A DNA stretch of 64,000 nucleotides from Mercenaria mercenaria (GCF_021730395.1 NC_069365.1:22914001-22978000), one strand, 5' to 3'; shown: positions 35,061 through 46,227, counted from the first letter of the stretch. Notes: generated from the sequence alone by a model not told the origin. Program-made: numbers and translations.

Positions 35061-35374
35061 GCATCAAAATAAACCTCGTGTTTTAAGACACTTGCAGGAA
35101 AAACTTCACAAACGCCAGCTACAATTAGTTGCAAATGGTCAAGTGTCACGTGTTTTGCATTTTTTTTATTATTTATTTTTGTTTGTTTGTTTGTTTTTAG
35201 CAATATTTATATCAAACTTTCAAATGTAACATTCCTTATAGTTCACATGTCATACCAACGTTTGTAATGATTTTATGCAATTTTCTGGTTGCCGTTTGAA
35301 ATTTTATTTTTGTTTTCCCTGTGTATTTGGATGCTGCGCCGCACGGAACGTCTTTATTGATATCAACAGGATTT
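35061..35374. other. Presumed 3' flank of the LITAF gene
   Basis: T-rich stretch with a (GTTT)n run at 35179-35196. Nothing else recognised. Confidence 0.4.
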
Positions 35375-36615
35375 TTAGCTCACCAGAGCACAAAGTGCTC
35401 AAGATGAGCTATTGTGGCCGGTCATTGTCCGGCGTCCGTCGGCGTCCATCGTGCGTCGTCCGTCGTCCGTCGTCAGTCGTCCGTCGTGCGTCGTGAGTCG
35501 TTCGTCAACATTTGCATTGTGAACACTCTAGAGGCCACATTTATGACCCAATCTTCATGAAACTTTGTCAGAATATTAGTCTTGATGATAGCTAGGTCAA
35601 GTTAGAAACTGAGTTATGTGGAGTCAAAAACTAGGTCAGTAGGTCAGATCAAAGGAAGAGCTTGTGAACACTCTAGAGACCACATTTGTGACCCAATCTT
35701 TATGAAACTTGGTCAAAATGTTAGTCTTGATTATTTCTAGGTTAACTTTGAAACTGGATTATGTCGGGTCAAAAGCTAGGTCAGTAGGTCAGATCAAATT
35801 AAAAGCTTGTGAACACTCTTGAGAACATATTTGTGACCTATTCTTTATGAAACTTGGTCAGAACATTTTTCTTGATGATAACTAGGTCAAGTTAGAAACT
35901 GAGTTATGTGGAGTCAAAAACTAGGTCAGTAAATCAGATCAAAGGAATAGCTTGTGAACACTCTAAAGACCATATAGTGACCCAATCTTTATGAAACTCG
36001 ATCAGAAGTATTGATAATTTCTAGGACAAGTTTGAATCTGGGTCATGCTGGGTCAAACACTAGGTCAGTAGGTCAGATCAATGGAAAAGCTTGTAAACAA
36101 TCTAGAGACTACATTTGTGACCCAATCTTTACGAAACTTGGTCAAAATGTTAGTCTTGATAATTTCTAGATCAAGTTCAAAACTGGGTCCTGTTGGATTA
36201 AAAACTAGGTCACCTGGTCAAAGCAAATGGAAAGCTTGAATCTGGGTCATGTGGGGTCAAAAACTAGGTCGCTAGGCCAGGTCAAAAGAAAAAAAAAGGA
36301 AAATAGAGGCCACACTTCTGTCTTTGCAACACTCTAGAGACCACAATTTAAGTTTAAAACTAATGAGAATTAGTCAGAATGTTTGTTTTGGTAATCTATA
36401 GGCCAAGTTCGAATTTGGGTCATGTGGGGTTAAAATCGGTCAAATCAAAGGAAAAGCTTGTGAACACTCTAGAGGCCAGTTGTAACCAAATCTTAATGAA
36501 ATTTAGTCAGAATGTTTCGCTTGATGATCTTGGTCATGTGGGGTCAAAAACTAGGTCAGTAGGCCGGATCAACTCTGGTGAGCGAAATATAGGGCCATTA
36601 TGGCCCTCTTGTTTT
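35375..36615. mobile_element. Interspersed element with ~145-bp internal tandem units
   Basis: The left end AGCTCACCAGAGC and right end ACTCTGGTGAGCG are inverse-complementary. After a (CGTCCGTCGT)-rich stretch, the block GAACACTCTAGAG..CATTTGTGACCCAATC recurs at 35521, 35666, 35811 and 35956 (exactly 145 bp apart), then about 36095, with degraded units near 36326 and 36462. Each unit also has AACTAGGTCAGTAGGTCAG. The right end has AGGGCCATTATGGCCCTCTT. I recognise this kind of repeat as widespread in bivalve DNA. The frame at 36379-36633 is inside it and not a gene. Confidence 0.8.
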
Positions 36616-38300
36616 CAATATGTTCTCTACTGAACATTTGCAACGTTTTAATTTTGTTTCTTGTAATATTCCACATTACAAAACCAATACCACTTAATAC
36701 TATTTTCATTTTTTGTAGAAATTATGATAAATATCCGCGAACAGGCTCATCATATTTCATATGACACTGTGCATGTCGTTAAAAGCTCAGCTTAGCTATG
36801 AACTTGATTCTAAATTCACGCATGCACAAACTGACTTGTGAGCCCAAATATCGAAGTATATTTTCATTTCATTTCTGTTTGTTTGTTTGTTTATTTGTTT
36901 TGGGTTTAACGCCGTTTTCAACAGTATTTTAGTCATGTAACGGCAGGCAGTTGCAAATTATATCATTTTTATAATGTAAACTCAAAATCATTGACAAGTA
37001 TATATAATTGTTTATTATATATCGCATGTTTAATAAATAATCAGTTGCATGATTTGCTTTAAACACAGAGCTGTGAATTCTTCTTGGTGATTTATGTGTG
37101 ACAAGGTAGTCTTGTCATTGTTTATAATAAATGAATATATTTTAGTACCCCACTCTCCGACTTTTGAGCATAAGATGATAATAATAAACTATAATAAACA
37201 GTGGCACTGGTATAATAGCACAGTCGTTACCTGAGAACTTATCTAGTCAAAGTGAACAAACCGCTTTTCCATAGGCTTACATTGTAACGTTTTTTAGGTT
37301 ATGGCCCTTTACAAACATTTAGACTTTTGATCCCACCTACCTAGGATGAAAGAACTACCAAAGACCTACCAGAAAACACCAAGAAATATACCTGTTGACC
37401 ATCACTTTGGGACTCTTTTTTTTCTCCCGGAAGCCGGTAACCCTCTGTCCGGCAGTGATTTTTTTTCATGAAAATACCCCATGGATAAAACATGCATATT
37501 TCTCATTCAAAATGCATCATTTAATTTCTTTTTGGCCATCAAACATTGCTTACAACTTTAATTCATGAAATAAAACAGTTTCAAAAAACATCTAACAGAT
37601 ATTCCACCAATGGGAGATCACTTTACTTTGTAAATATTACCTCAAAATTCCCTATACATTTTCAACCAATCAAAAGCTGTGTTAGTTGATTCACTTTGAC
37701 CAATCTAACTATATAAAAACCCATGTTGCACTTGATAGTTCCAATGCAGTCTGACTTAAATGGTTACTATCTATTGTTGCACTGCATTTTTTTATGACTA
37801 CAGATAGAAATTATTGAGGTAAAATAGATAATATTTCAAAAACCAAAGACAAATTCAATGTCAGCATGATACATAATTATGAACATTAAAGTGCAACTGT
37901 AGATGGCATATAATCAATACAAAGGGTAACATAAAAAAAGAGCATAAAGCTTTCTTATTTCCATTGTGATCCTTTGAATTGATCATATGACATCGGAAAG
38001 GCAAATTAATTAATCAAGTTAAAAGGATAAATATCCAACAGAGAAAACCTTGTTCCAAAAACGCAGCCTCCCCAAACCGAAACTAAACACACGGACGTGC
38101 ACACGAACAACAAACTTACTTACACAAAACAAGTACACGAGGCGAAAAATGACTAAATAAAGGAACACAGTGGGGTATCGCCTTGGAATGGTCAGTGAGA
38201 AAACAACAACCACTGGGGATCTTAAAGAAGTTTTCATGATGAACAATATCTGATGCATAGTTTTTACTTTTGCAATTACTATACTGTAGACATATATCAT
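36616..38300. other. No gene seen; SINE scrap
   Basis: A truncated minus-strand SINE family 1 fragment lies at 36890-36955 (GGGTTTAACGCCGTTTTCAA, GTAACGGCAGGCAGTT). The rest is AT-rich. The minus frame at 38435-38019 reads through a MITE fragment and is rejected. Confidence 0.4.
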
Positions 38301-38307
38301 ATTATTC

Positions 38308-38378
38308 TTGCGCAGGCTGGTCTGGATCCATGCTGGTCGCAAACGCACTATGTTGGTTTTCACATGGCGCGGCTCATA
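38308..38378. mobile_element. MITE fragment (family of 25.55 kb)
   Basis: GCAGGCTGGTCTGGATCCAT, then GCAAACGCACTATGTTGG and CATGGCGCGGC match the right terminus of the MITE at 25553-25775. Confidence 0.85.
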
Positions 38379-38480
38379 TGTAAAATCTACAGGTGTAAAT
38401 TTGAAATAATTATGATTGCAAAAAATACGACGCATTCCGTACAGGATTGTTGTGTTTCAATAATATCGTAGGAGGACCTG

Positions 38481-39470
38481 TTTCAGTGACTGACCTGTTT
38501 CACACGGGTGGTAAACGCGCAATCCAATTCCCACTAGGAATACGCTAAAAATGGGTTGCTCGACTTCCGGTGCTGGTGTTGCGCATCAATATATACAAAA
38601 TCGAGGTAGGTGGGTTTTGTTTTTGTAAATAATGACACATTTACGAGTGTTTTCAAAAAAAAATGCTATTCGACACAAAAATGAATAAAGATCATGTGTG
38701 AAATACCAACTTATTAATTTAAGAATCAGCTCTGTTATCACGAAAACTCTGCTGGCTCGAACTGTCAAAAAAGCATGGAATCATGAAAAATGCAAATTTT
38801 CTAACTCTTGTGCCTTCTTTCTGGAAATGTGACGCTTCTAATGATCAAACACGTGTAAAACAGTCATGAATATTACATACACTTGAATGAAATGTTGCTT
38901 TGGGGGAAAGATTGGCAAAAAATAATCGGGAATGGGGTTGCGCCCCGGGAATTGAGTTGCGCGTATACAGTATATACATTATGATGTATACGAGCAACTC
39001 CATTCCCGGTGCGCAACCCCATTCCCGATTATTTCTTGTCAATTATGTCCCCGTAAGCAGGATTAGAAGCAAATAATTTTGATATTCGTTACTTTATAAC
39101 AGTTGAGTTATCATAAAAAGCATCGGATATCCTCAGATTAGACATATGAGGTCAGAAACTTCCATTTTTTGTTGATTTCATACTTTATTCACGCTTCGTG
39201 TCGCCTGAGTTTTTGTAATAATAGAGCCAAATCATAAATTACAAACCAGATATTTTACACATATGATGTATTATCATATTTGTGTCGAATAGCATTTTGC
39301 TTTTTTCGAGAAAGGTTATTCTTGTCTCATACTATGCAAAATCATTACTTCACATACCTCAATTTCGTCTTTTTTTACGCGCAACACCAGCACCGGACTT
39401 TGCGCAACCCATTTTAAGCGTATTCCCAGCGGGAATTGGATTGCGCGTTTACCACCCGTGTTTCAGTGAC
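38481..39470. mobile_element. 970-bp foldback element with nested palindrome
   Basis: An exact 10-bp duplication TTTCAGTGAC lies at 38481-38490 and 39461-39470. Inside are long inverted repeats beginning ACGGGTGGTAAACGCGCAAT on the left and its complement on the right. They are near identical for about 85 bp, and weaker similarity extends to around 200 bp (TGCTATTCGACACAAA on both arms). At the centre (38935-39035) a second palindrome pairs GGGAATGGGGTTGCGC with GCGCAACCCCATTCCC around a GTATAC-rich loop. No transposase. About 10 bp (TGACCTGTTT) at the left lie outside the inverted repeat. Confidence 0.85.
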
Positions 39471-40215
39471 CTTCTGAAAATCTGCTGCCATTTCCAAGTT
39501 CAATATTGTAGGCAACTGATTATAGCAGGGTTGTTCTCAAATTCTGATCTAGCTCTTTGGTTATAAGAAACATTTTGATTTATATTCTGTTTTGATGCAA
39601 ATGTCATCTTGTTTTCAGTCTAATTTTTATGCAGATAGAACGGTCCAACAATTACTTTTAGGAAATATACAGCTTTGAAATCCATCTTGGTACCTCGAGG
39701 ATAATTTTATCCTTGAGAGCTTAATTATAGTATATAGACATACCTCCATTATGTCTGCCTTTTTGGCATGCTGAGATTTTTTCCACATAAATGATCACAA
39801 CAATAACCCTGAATGCCTAAATTATAATAAACTTATGGTGATATCCACGTCTCTAATAGTATAATGACGTCATAATTAAAGATGATATTCACCTACCTTT
39901 CTTACAAGCCCATTAATGTTCCAAGATATTATGTTTAATAGCTCTTAATGACGTCGCTATATTGTAGATATGGTATTGTTCTAAAATTTACCGTCAATGT
40001 ACAGTTTTTAACAACGAATTTTACTGTTTTTCCTTACCTATTTCGCTTTGTACAACGGGATATAACTGCATGCGTGCGTCCCGCCAATGCTTCGTTAGTT
40101 GAACACCAAAACCATGATATGTGCTATGGTATTTTTTTGACGATCATTAATTTAGTGACAGAATTTATTGAAATACTCTCGTGCAGTGTTATGGTTTTTA
40201 TTTCTCTATCAGTTT
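39471..40215. other. No gene seen
   Basis: AT-rich sequence; the 99-codon frame at 39948-40247 ends in a SINE and lacks any recognisable motif. Confidence 0.4.
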
Positions 40216-40361
40216 GTCGGTGGTTCTACCCAGGTGCCCGCTCGTGATGAAATAATGCACGGAGGGGCACCTGGGGTCTTCCTCCACCATTAAAAAGCTG
40301 GAAAGTCGCCATATGACCTATCATGTGTCGGTGCGACGTTAAATCCAAAAAAAAAAAAGAA
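40216..40361 (+). mobile_element. SINE family 4, 3' part
   Basis: GTCGGTGGTTCTACCCAGGT, CACGGAGGGGCACCTGGGGT, CTCCACCATTAAAAAGCTGG and GTCGGTGCGACGTTAAATCC follow in order and end in a run of A. The same sequence occurs at 49.28 kb; older copies are at 22.1, 59.5, 60.7 and 60.9 kb. Confidence 0.85.
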
Positions 40362-42189
40362 ATTAGTTTGTCTTAAATTACTTTTTACCATACTCTTTCG
40401 CAGACATGTTTAATAACCGTGTTCATTAGCAGTGGTGTTGAGCCATAAGTTAATAGTGAAATATAAATCCAAGTAGTTTATTCATGCCTATCTCTTCAAC
40501 CTATAAATTATGAAAATGGTCTGGTATAACAAATACTTAATGCTTTATGCTTAATGAAAATATATTTGTATCTGTATTGTTTATTGAATGATTCCCACAA
40601 AAAAACCTCATTGTTTAAAGAAACAAAACAGTCAAATGTATACCAGTATTAATATATCTTATAAATAAAGACATCATTTATCGACGTCGAAATTCGATAC
40701 TAAAGAAACAATGACTCTTATATTTATTATGATTATGTTTTGATTGCTATATGCTATCCAAATTATCTATAAGAAAATAATATTTGGGTCATATTCCGTA
40801 TTATTTCGTGACTCAATTAATTAAGAAAAATAAACCAGCCACTCTAAACCCAGATATAAATTCTTTAAATTTCAAGATGTCATTTATAGGTATTTTAGCA
40901 AAAATAAAGTTTGACTTTTAGCTAAAGCATAGAACTGTAAGTTGGCTGTTTCTTTTTTTGTGATTGTTCGCATACATTAGAAAGGACGAGGTGCACTATG
41001 TTTGATGTAATAATCGTTAAGGCTGACAGAGATCACGTGACAAGATATGTAAATGAAGTAATTAACACGTGCAGTACGGCTGAACCAAAACTGCAAATAG
41101 CCAAAAGAAGTATCATCGATACAACCGGGGGAAAGCACACCCTGAAGTGTAAGAAGTTGTTGTTCCTTCTTGGAAGTGCCAATGCTGGGATGGCCAGTGC
41201 TGTTGAAAGCTGGATCGAGGCTGTTTTCACAGGATTCAAAGATGTTTCAGAGAAAGTTTTGGTAGTTCACGAATCCAACAGTAATGCGGAGGAAAGATTT
41301 GATGCATCTGAAATAACCAGACATCCTGCATTAAGTGCAATATCTGTAAATTCGTTGAAAGATGCATTTCAATGGTTCCCGCACATTCTTAGTTTCATTT
41401 ATAAGACGAAACATACGGGAACCCCGGTGTACCTGAAAACGGATGTTGAAATGAAAAGGACCGACGGGGAATCTGAAAGTATAGCTGTAGAACAAGGTCA
41501 GCTGAACGATGACATCAACAATTTGCTACATTTCAACAAAGCGGAACTGGTAGACAATGACTACAATATGATACGTTGTAAAATTGTGGTAGTAGTTTTC
41601 GGGAGATACATTTCTATTTCTGACCCGATGTATAGTTTGTTAAGGCAAGCAAAGATAATGGCGTAAATGTTCTTTTCTTTTTTCCACACGAGCTGTCTTC
41701 TGAGCGAAAGATAAAGAGGATATCCAACAAACGCTACACAGTTTCTCAACACATGGAAGGAATTCTTTTCCTAATGATGTGGTATTTTAATCATATATGA
41801 CAAACTGTAGGAAAATTTCTTGAAATATAAATAAGAAATTCACTTAATTTTTATTTAATGTACGTAACATATTTACACCTGGTATGACTTTGAAATGAGA
41901 GGATACATACATATACAAATAATCTAAATGCGGTAATAATAATACTCGAACCCCATTGTATCGATCCATTCATTGTATCGATCTATTTACAAATCTCGCG
42001 ATATTTTGTAACGAGCGCCCTGTACCGATTGTTTACGTTCATATTTTCACAGTGTGAGTAATGAGATATAAAATATGTAACTGATAGAATACAGTATTTC
42101 ATTAGCTAGTATAAAATAAAGAAGAAGATCATCTTCTTCTTCTTCTATAAAATAAAACAGTAGTTTTGTCACTATGTTTTAAAAGAAGT

Positions 42190-42490
42190 CTAGAATTTAT
42201 TGTCACAATCCCCGCATACGGGTATTTGATGCTCACTAGATTTTACATTAAAAATACTTTTGTAACAATACCTGTATGTATATAACAGAAAAGTTGCCAC
42301 AATTAGTAACCGCATTAATTGGATATTCCTGCATAAAACCCGTTTTTTTGCCGATTTTGGGCATGCACAAACAGGGGGAAAAATACATGCAATTGCAGAA
42401 GTAATATGATCACCACAATACCTCAATAATCTTGGTCAGATACCGTCAAGACCAGTCGATTTCGATAAGTCAAGTTTGTCAATGATATTA
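42190..42490 (-). mobile_element. LINE reverse-transcriptase scrap
   Basis: On the minus strand, IIDKLDLSKSTGLDGI is followed, after a stop, by PRLLRYCGDHITSAIACIF, the first RT block of a LINE. The downstream text is diverged. A short, old fragment. Confidence 0.65.
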
Positions 42491-42969
42491 CTTACATCTT
42501 ATGGAGTAATCTATTCACTATTGAACTGTATTTGGCGCAATTTCGCATCTAAACATTTTTGAAAATAGAAGATAGCTTATTTGTAGTTTTCTTGAAAATA
42601 CCAAAGCGTTTATGTTGATAGTCTCTCAGATAAATTGTTTCCCGAATATCTTCTGTAAACCAAGATGATGGTTGACTAACCTGTTAATTCTTTTCTGTTC
42701 GACCTGTGTAACGGTTTAGTAAGAACTCAGTAGATGATATGTATTGTTTTATTCATGTCTGTAATAGTTGCAATAAAATATTATTAAACTCGTAGATGAT
42801 ATTAATTTATTGTACAAAAATACCAAAGCTGTTACGATATGAAGCCGTATACAAACTATAATTATTTCATTAACTAGAGAAAAGCTTTATAAAACTTTGT
42901 TCGCTAAACTATTCAATATTTTCCTTTTTTATTATTAAACTCCATTGTCAAATTAATACATGTATCTTT

Positions 42970-43157
42970 GCTTGTTTGTTTTGGGTTTAACGCCGTTTTT
43001 CAACAGTATTTCAGTCATGTAACGGCGGGCAGTTAACCTAACCAGTGTTCCTGGGTTCTGTACCAGTACAAACCTGTTCTCCGCAAGTAACTGCCAACTT
43101 CCCCACTTGAATTATCAGAGGTGGAGGACTAATGATTTCAGACACAATGTCGTTTAG
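42970..43157 (-). mobile_element. SINE family 1, minus strand, 3' part
   Basis: TTTGTTTTGGGTTTAACGCC, CAGTCATGTAACGGCGGGCA, GGGTTCTGTACCAGTACAAA and CAGACACAATGTCGTTTA appear in order. It stops at 43157 exactly where the MITE fragment starts. Confidence 0.9.
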
Positions 43158-43240
43158 CATCCGCGCAGTCTGGTCAGGATCCATGTTGTTCGCTAACAGT
43201 TTCTCTAATTGCAGTAGGCTTTAAAAGCGAACAGCATGAC
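43158..43240. mobile_element. MITE central fragment next to exon B of paralogue 2
   Basis: CATCCGCGCAGTCTGGTCAG, GTTCGCTAACAGTTTCTC and TTTAAAAGCGAACAGCATGA match the middle of the MITE at 25553-25775. Confidence 0.85.
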
Positions 43241-43614
43241 TTTTATTATTATAGAGGAACAGCTATAAAGAAGTTGAAGCTACCTCCACCTCGAAAACCA
43301 ATAATTCCATCCGGGCCACTTAGTATTTCATGTATGTATGATGGAACACTCGGCACTGCCCTCTTGAACTGCGACTTGTTTCCCTACCCGTACGGTCTTG
43401 AGGAAACATTCAGTCTTCAAATACGGGGTTCCACACAAAACGGGAGGAAATGTTGGCTAGAAATGACCGCCGACATTCCTGGAACGGATGGTGGCGTGGT
43501 TGTGCAGTTCAAAGGAAGACCTTATAGGTCGCTGTCTAATTACAGGCTCATGTGCGAGGACAAAGATGGGAATTTTTCAAATAGAATCAAGCCCAACTCA
43601 GTCAGTAAGAACCA

Positions 43615-44090
43615 CGTCTTATTTTTAGCATAGATTGACAGTAGTTCACGCTGATCGGTCCATTCATTGTATTTACTTGAATTTAACGTGCTGATAAATA
43701 AATTCGATCAATTTCTATGACATCTATCCGAATTTGTTGACAGTGGTCATCTTAATTTAACTTGCATGTATTAGAAATTAAAAGACAATATGTGTAAAAT
43801 CTATTTAGCCATGCCTTTAAAACAAAAGTAATCATATATCGGGGAAAAAAACGTTTCATTTTGTTAAAATAAAATAATGATACAGGGTCCGTGTTCATCA
43901 GACATCATGTCAAAATTAATCAGAATAGATTCGTTATAAACAAAGTTAAGGAATATTGAATGTTTCCTTCTTAAGTCTAAGCTTAAGATTATTAAACGTT
44001 GATGAATGCGGGCCCAGGTAACAAAGTTGCTAAGTTAAAAGCAAGATCAGCGATGTTTGCAATGATCTTATATTCTATCTTTTTTCTAGT
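43615..44090. other. Gap between paralogue 2 and the LITAF exons
   Basis: AT-rich, no exon recognised. A TTTTTTCTAG acceptor ends it at 44089. Confidence 0.5.
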
Positions 44091-44094
44091 TTAA

Positions 44095-44631
44095 ATGGCA
44101 TCGGACTCTATAATGATGAGTGAGAATTCACAGTCTGGTTTCTCTGTCTACAAAAAAGATAAAAAATCCTGCTCATGTGAAATGTCCATTTTGTGACAAG
44201 GAAGTCGATACAAAAACAACGATTTTACTATTGGGGTATGTATGGCATTGTTAAAAAAAAGATGAAAACTATTATCAAACAAACAAATGTATACCGGTTT
44301 ATTTTCCTCTGTTATTTGAGATTTTCTAATGAAATATGAAACTTTCAGCATGTTATTGTTAAAATTCTTGACTGCATTAACAAGTATATTACAATAACAG
44401 AAACTCATCTCTACATCATAAGATGAGCTTATTACTGTGTTGAAGTAAAACTCTTATTGGTAGACCCTTTTCCAAAAGCTTTGTTCTTGAAACATAGTTA
44501 TATCTGTAGTGGTCTTTGATTATTTCAGGTGTATTCCATGTAGTTGCTTGCCTTGCTTGCTGTGCAAAGATGTTGCCCACAACTGTCCGAATTGTCAAAA
44601 AGAGGTCAGACGCTACGACGGTTTGCACTAG
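44095..44631 (+). pseudogene. LITAF-domain gene with frameshift (or 3' exons of paralogue 2)
   Basis: Exon 1 starts at ATG 44095 after a TTTTTTCTAG acceptor and reads MASDSIMMSENSQSGFSVYK. The CxxC half (PAHVKCPFCDKEVDTKT, ILLLG; donor GTATGT at 44236) is in another frame, because of one extra A in the run at 44161-44166. Exon 2 (44529-44631, acceptor GATTATTTCAG) reads CIPCSCLPCLLCKDVAHNCP, then NCQKEVRRYDGLH and a stop. Phase is GG|G. Compared with the copy at 34.2 kb, about 16 residues before the hydrophobic patch are missing. The homopolymer site could be an assembly error. The ATG and UTR-like acceptor favour a separate gene; position favours a link to paralogue 2. Confidence 0.65.
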
Positions 44632-44745
44632 ACTTGTCCAAAGCGTACAAATCGTAGAAGCCACGACGACTTGTACAGGTCATGTCCTTATTGTCAAGAT
44701 TTTGTCCTATGCTACAATGACTTGTCACTGGTATTTTGTTAGTCC
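44632..44745. other. Post-stop CPxC repeats
   Basis: The frame of the LITAF exon, read past its stop, gives TCPKRTNRRSHDDLY and then SCPYCQDFVLCYNDLSL before a second stop. These look like two imperfect repeats of the NCPNCQKEVRRYDGL knuckle (unit about 48 bp). Confidence 0.5.
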
Positions 44746-44799
44746 AACTTGTGTCGTAATTATTACTTACATTTTATTTCCAAGAACATAAATGTCAAC

Positions 44800-44965
44800 A
44801 ATATCATTATTATGAACTTAGTGCTAGTATTATACCTGCTGTTATGTCAATGTATAAGCCTTGCTATAGTTAAATTTTGTATAGTATGTATTGTACCTCA
44901 TTATGTCATGTTACCATGAATTAATAGAAATAAACGGATTGAATTGAATTGAATTGAATTGAATA
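44800..44965 (+). mobile_element. Possible LINE 3' end with (TTGAA)n tail
   Basis: TTACCATGAATTAATAGAAA precedes TAAACGGA and five repeats of TTGAA/GAATT. Short tandem tails of this kind end CR1-group elements. No coding part is kept. Confidence 0.5.
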
Positions 44966-46200
44966 TTTTCGGTCTGATATTACCAACTCGTGACGAAGAT
45001 ACAGAACCTAGCTAGTTACCGATTAAATTTCATTTTTCAGCGGATGATGTGATTATCACTTAATTAATTTTAGTCTGTTATTACGTTCAACTCAGTAACG
45101 TCTGAAAACAGGTGTAATCATTGTGATTTGCACCCCACGCATAAACTATAAAGTGTAAAAAACGAAAGAAATATTCCATGTGCTTTAGACAATAGGTTTA
45201 CCTCGTGAACAGAAACGGTCTTAGCACATTCTACATAAAACCGAAAGAAAAGAAGAAAAAACAGCCGTTGAAAATATGCTAGAGCGGATATCAATTGTTC
45301 CGCCAAAGTTAAATAGCCGCCTAGAAAGTCAATTTAAAAATGGAATTAGTACTTTACTTAAACTAGAAAGTCTAGGAACCAAAATAAGATCTAAAAATTA
45401 AACAATAAAACAACGCACATTCTGATCATTCAAAATATATGTCACGGTCGTAAATATATATACCTACATTTATATTAAAAGCAAGAGCATCAACTACGTG
45501 AAATTAAACAAAGTACATTGATATTATATCAGTACTTTCCATTACAAAAACCATTGTAGTGTATTTTTTCTCTTTTGATGTGTTTCATTTTTGCGTGTGA
45601 TGTTAGCCGTATACTTGATTATTGTAGAAAAAGTTTCACATTTCTGTCCTTTTATCTGCTGCACACGTGTGCATTCCCCATTGTGGTTACGTGTGCATTC
45701 CCCATTGTGGTTGACGTCCCCGGAGGGCCTCCGCAACTTTTCGTGGATGCACACCAGCTTCTGTGTGCATGGGGGTTAGTTCTAACCAGCTCTCGCCTTT
45801 TTCTGAGGACAGTTCCACAGAAAAGATTGGATCAACTAGCATTTTTGCATCTTTATTAGTCTAAATCATTAATTTTAAACACAGGAAATAATTTAAACAG
45901 GAATATTGGCTTAAATGTACTTCCGAAATTCAATTTAAATATTAAAATCGTAGCATTAGTGTATTTAACAGCGAGTATCTGATCTGCTGCTGTTTTTATT
46001 TCTGACTTAACAAGATTTTACGTAATTTGTCTTTCACTTTAGATAACAATTAGTTAAAAATAATCTTAAGAATATATTCACGAATTAAGAAGTAATGTAA
46101 AATATGAATCATATAGATCTTTTTAATTAAATGTTTATTTCTGATTAACTGTGTGGTCACGGAGCGTTGGATAATCCCGCTCGCAAGTTTCTTTGATCGC
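44966..46200. other. No gene seen; small tandem duplication
   Basis: A 24-bp unit (ACGTGTGCATTCCCCATTGT..) is perfectly duplicated at 45665-45712. Other open frames here show no motifs. Confidence 0.4.
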
Positions 46201-46206
46201 CATCGC

Positions 46207-46227
46207 GTTTTCTCTCTCTCTCTCTCT

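Larger units (their letters stand above)
41779..43254 (+). other. Intron of paralogue 2
   Basis: Contains a short pyrimidine/purine palindrome (AGAAGAAGATCATCTTCTTC, about 42121-42145), a LINE RT scrap, a SINE and a MITE fragment. The acceptor follows the MITE fragment by about 14 bp. Confidence 0.6.
40985..43614 (+). pseudogene. Paralogue 2 of the unfamiliar two-domain gene, with frameshift
   Basis: Exon A (ATG 40998) reads MFDVIIVKADRDHVTRYVNE, closely matching paralogue 1, with a similar 5' UTR acceptor just before GACGAGGTGCACT. Compared with paralogue 1, one base is missing near 41658 (AAGATAATGGCG), and the product would end after 222 codons. The lost frame continues as NVLFFFPHELSS to a donor equivalent at 41778|GTGGTA, weaker than the GTAGTA of paralogue 1. 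Exon B (43255-43614, acceptor TTATTATTATAG, donor GTAAGA) is open: LPPPRKPIIPSGPLSISCMY to YRLMCEDKDGNFSN. It has a Cys-rich change relative to paralogue 1 and a four-residue longer loop. The A-B phase is conserved. Either a decaying copy or one assembly error; with a second frame change in the following LITAF exon, decay is likelier. Confidence 0.7.

Noticed and set aside
38019-38435. 138-codon minus-strand protein
   Set aside because: It reads through a MITE fragment (the YEPRHVKTN text comes from the MITE) and has no other support.
45575-45859. 94-codon plus frame
   Set aside because: Built around a 24-bp duplication, with no motif or splice context.
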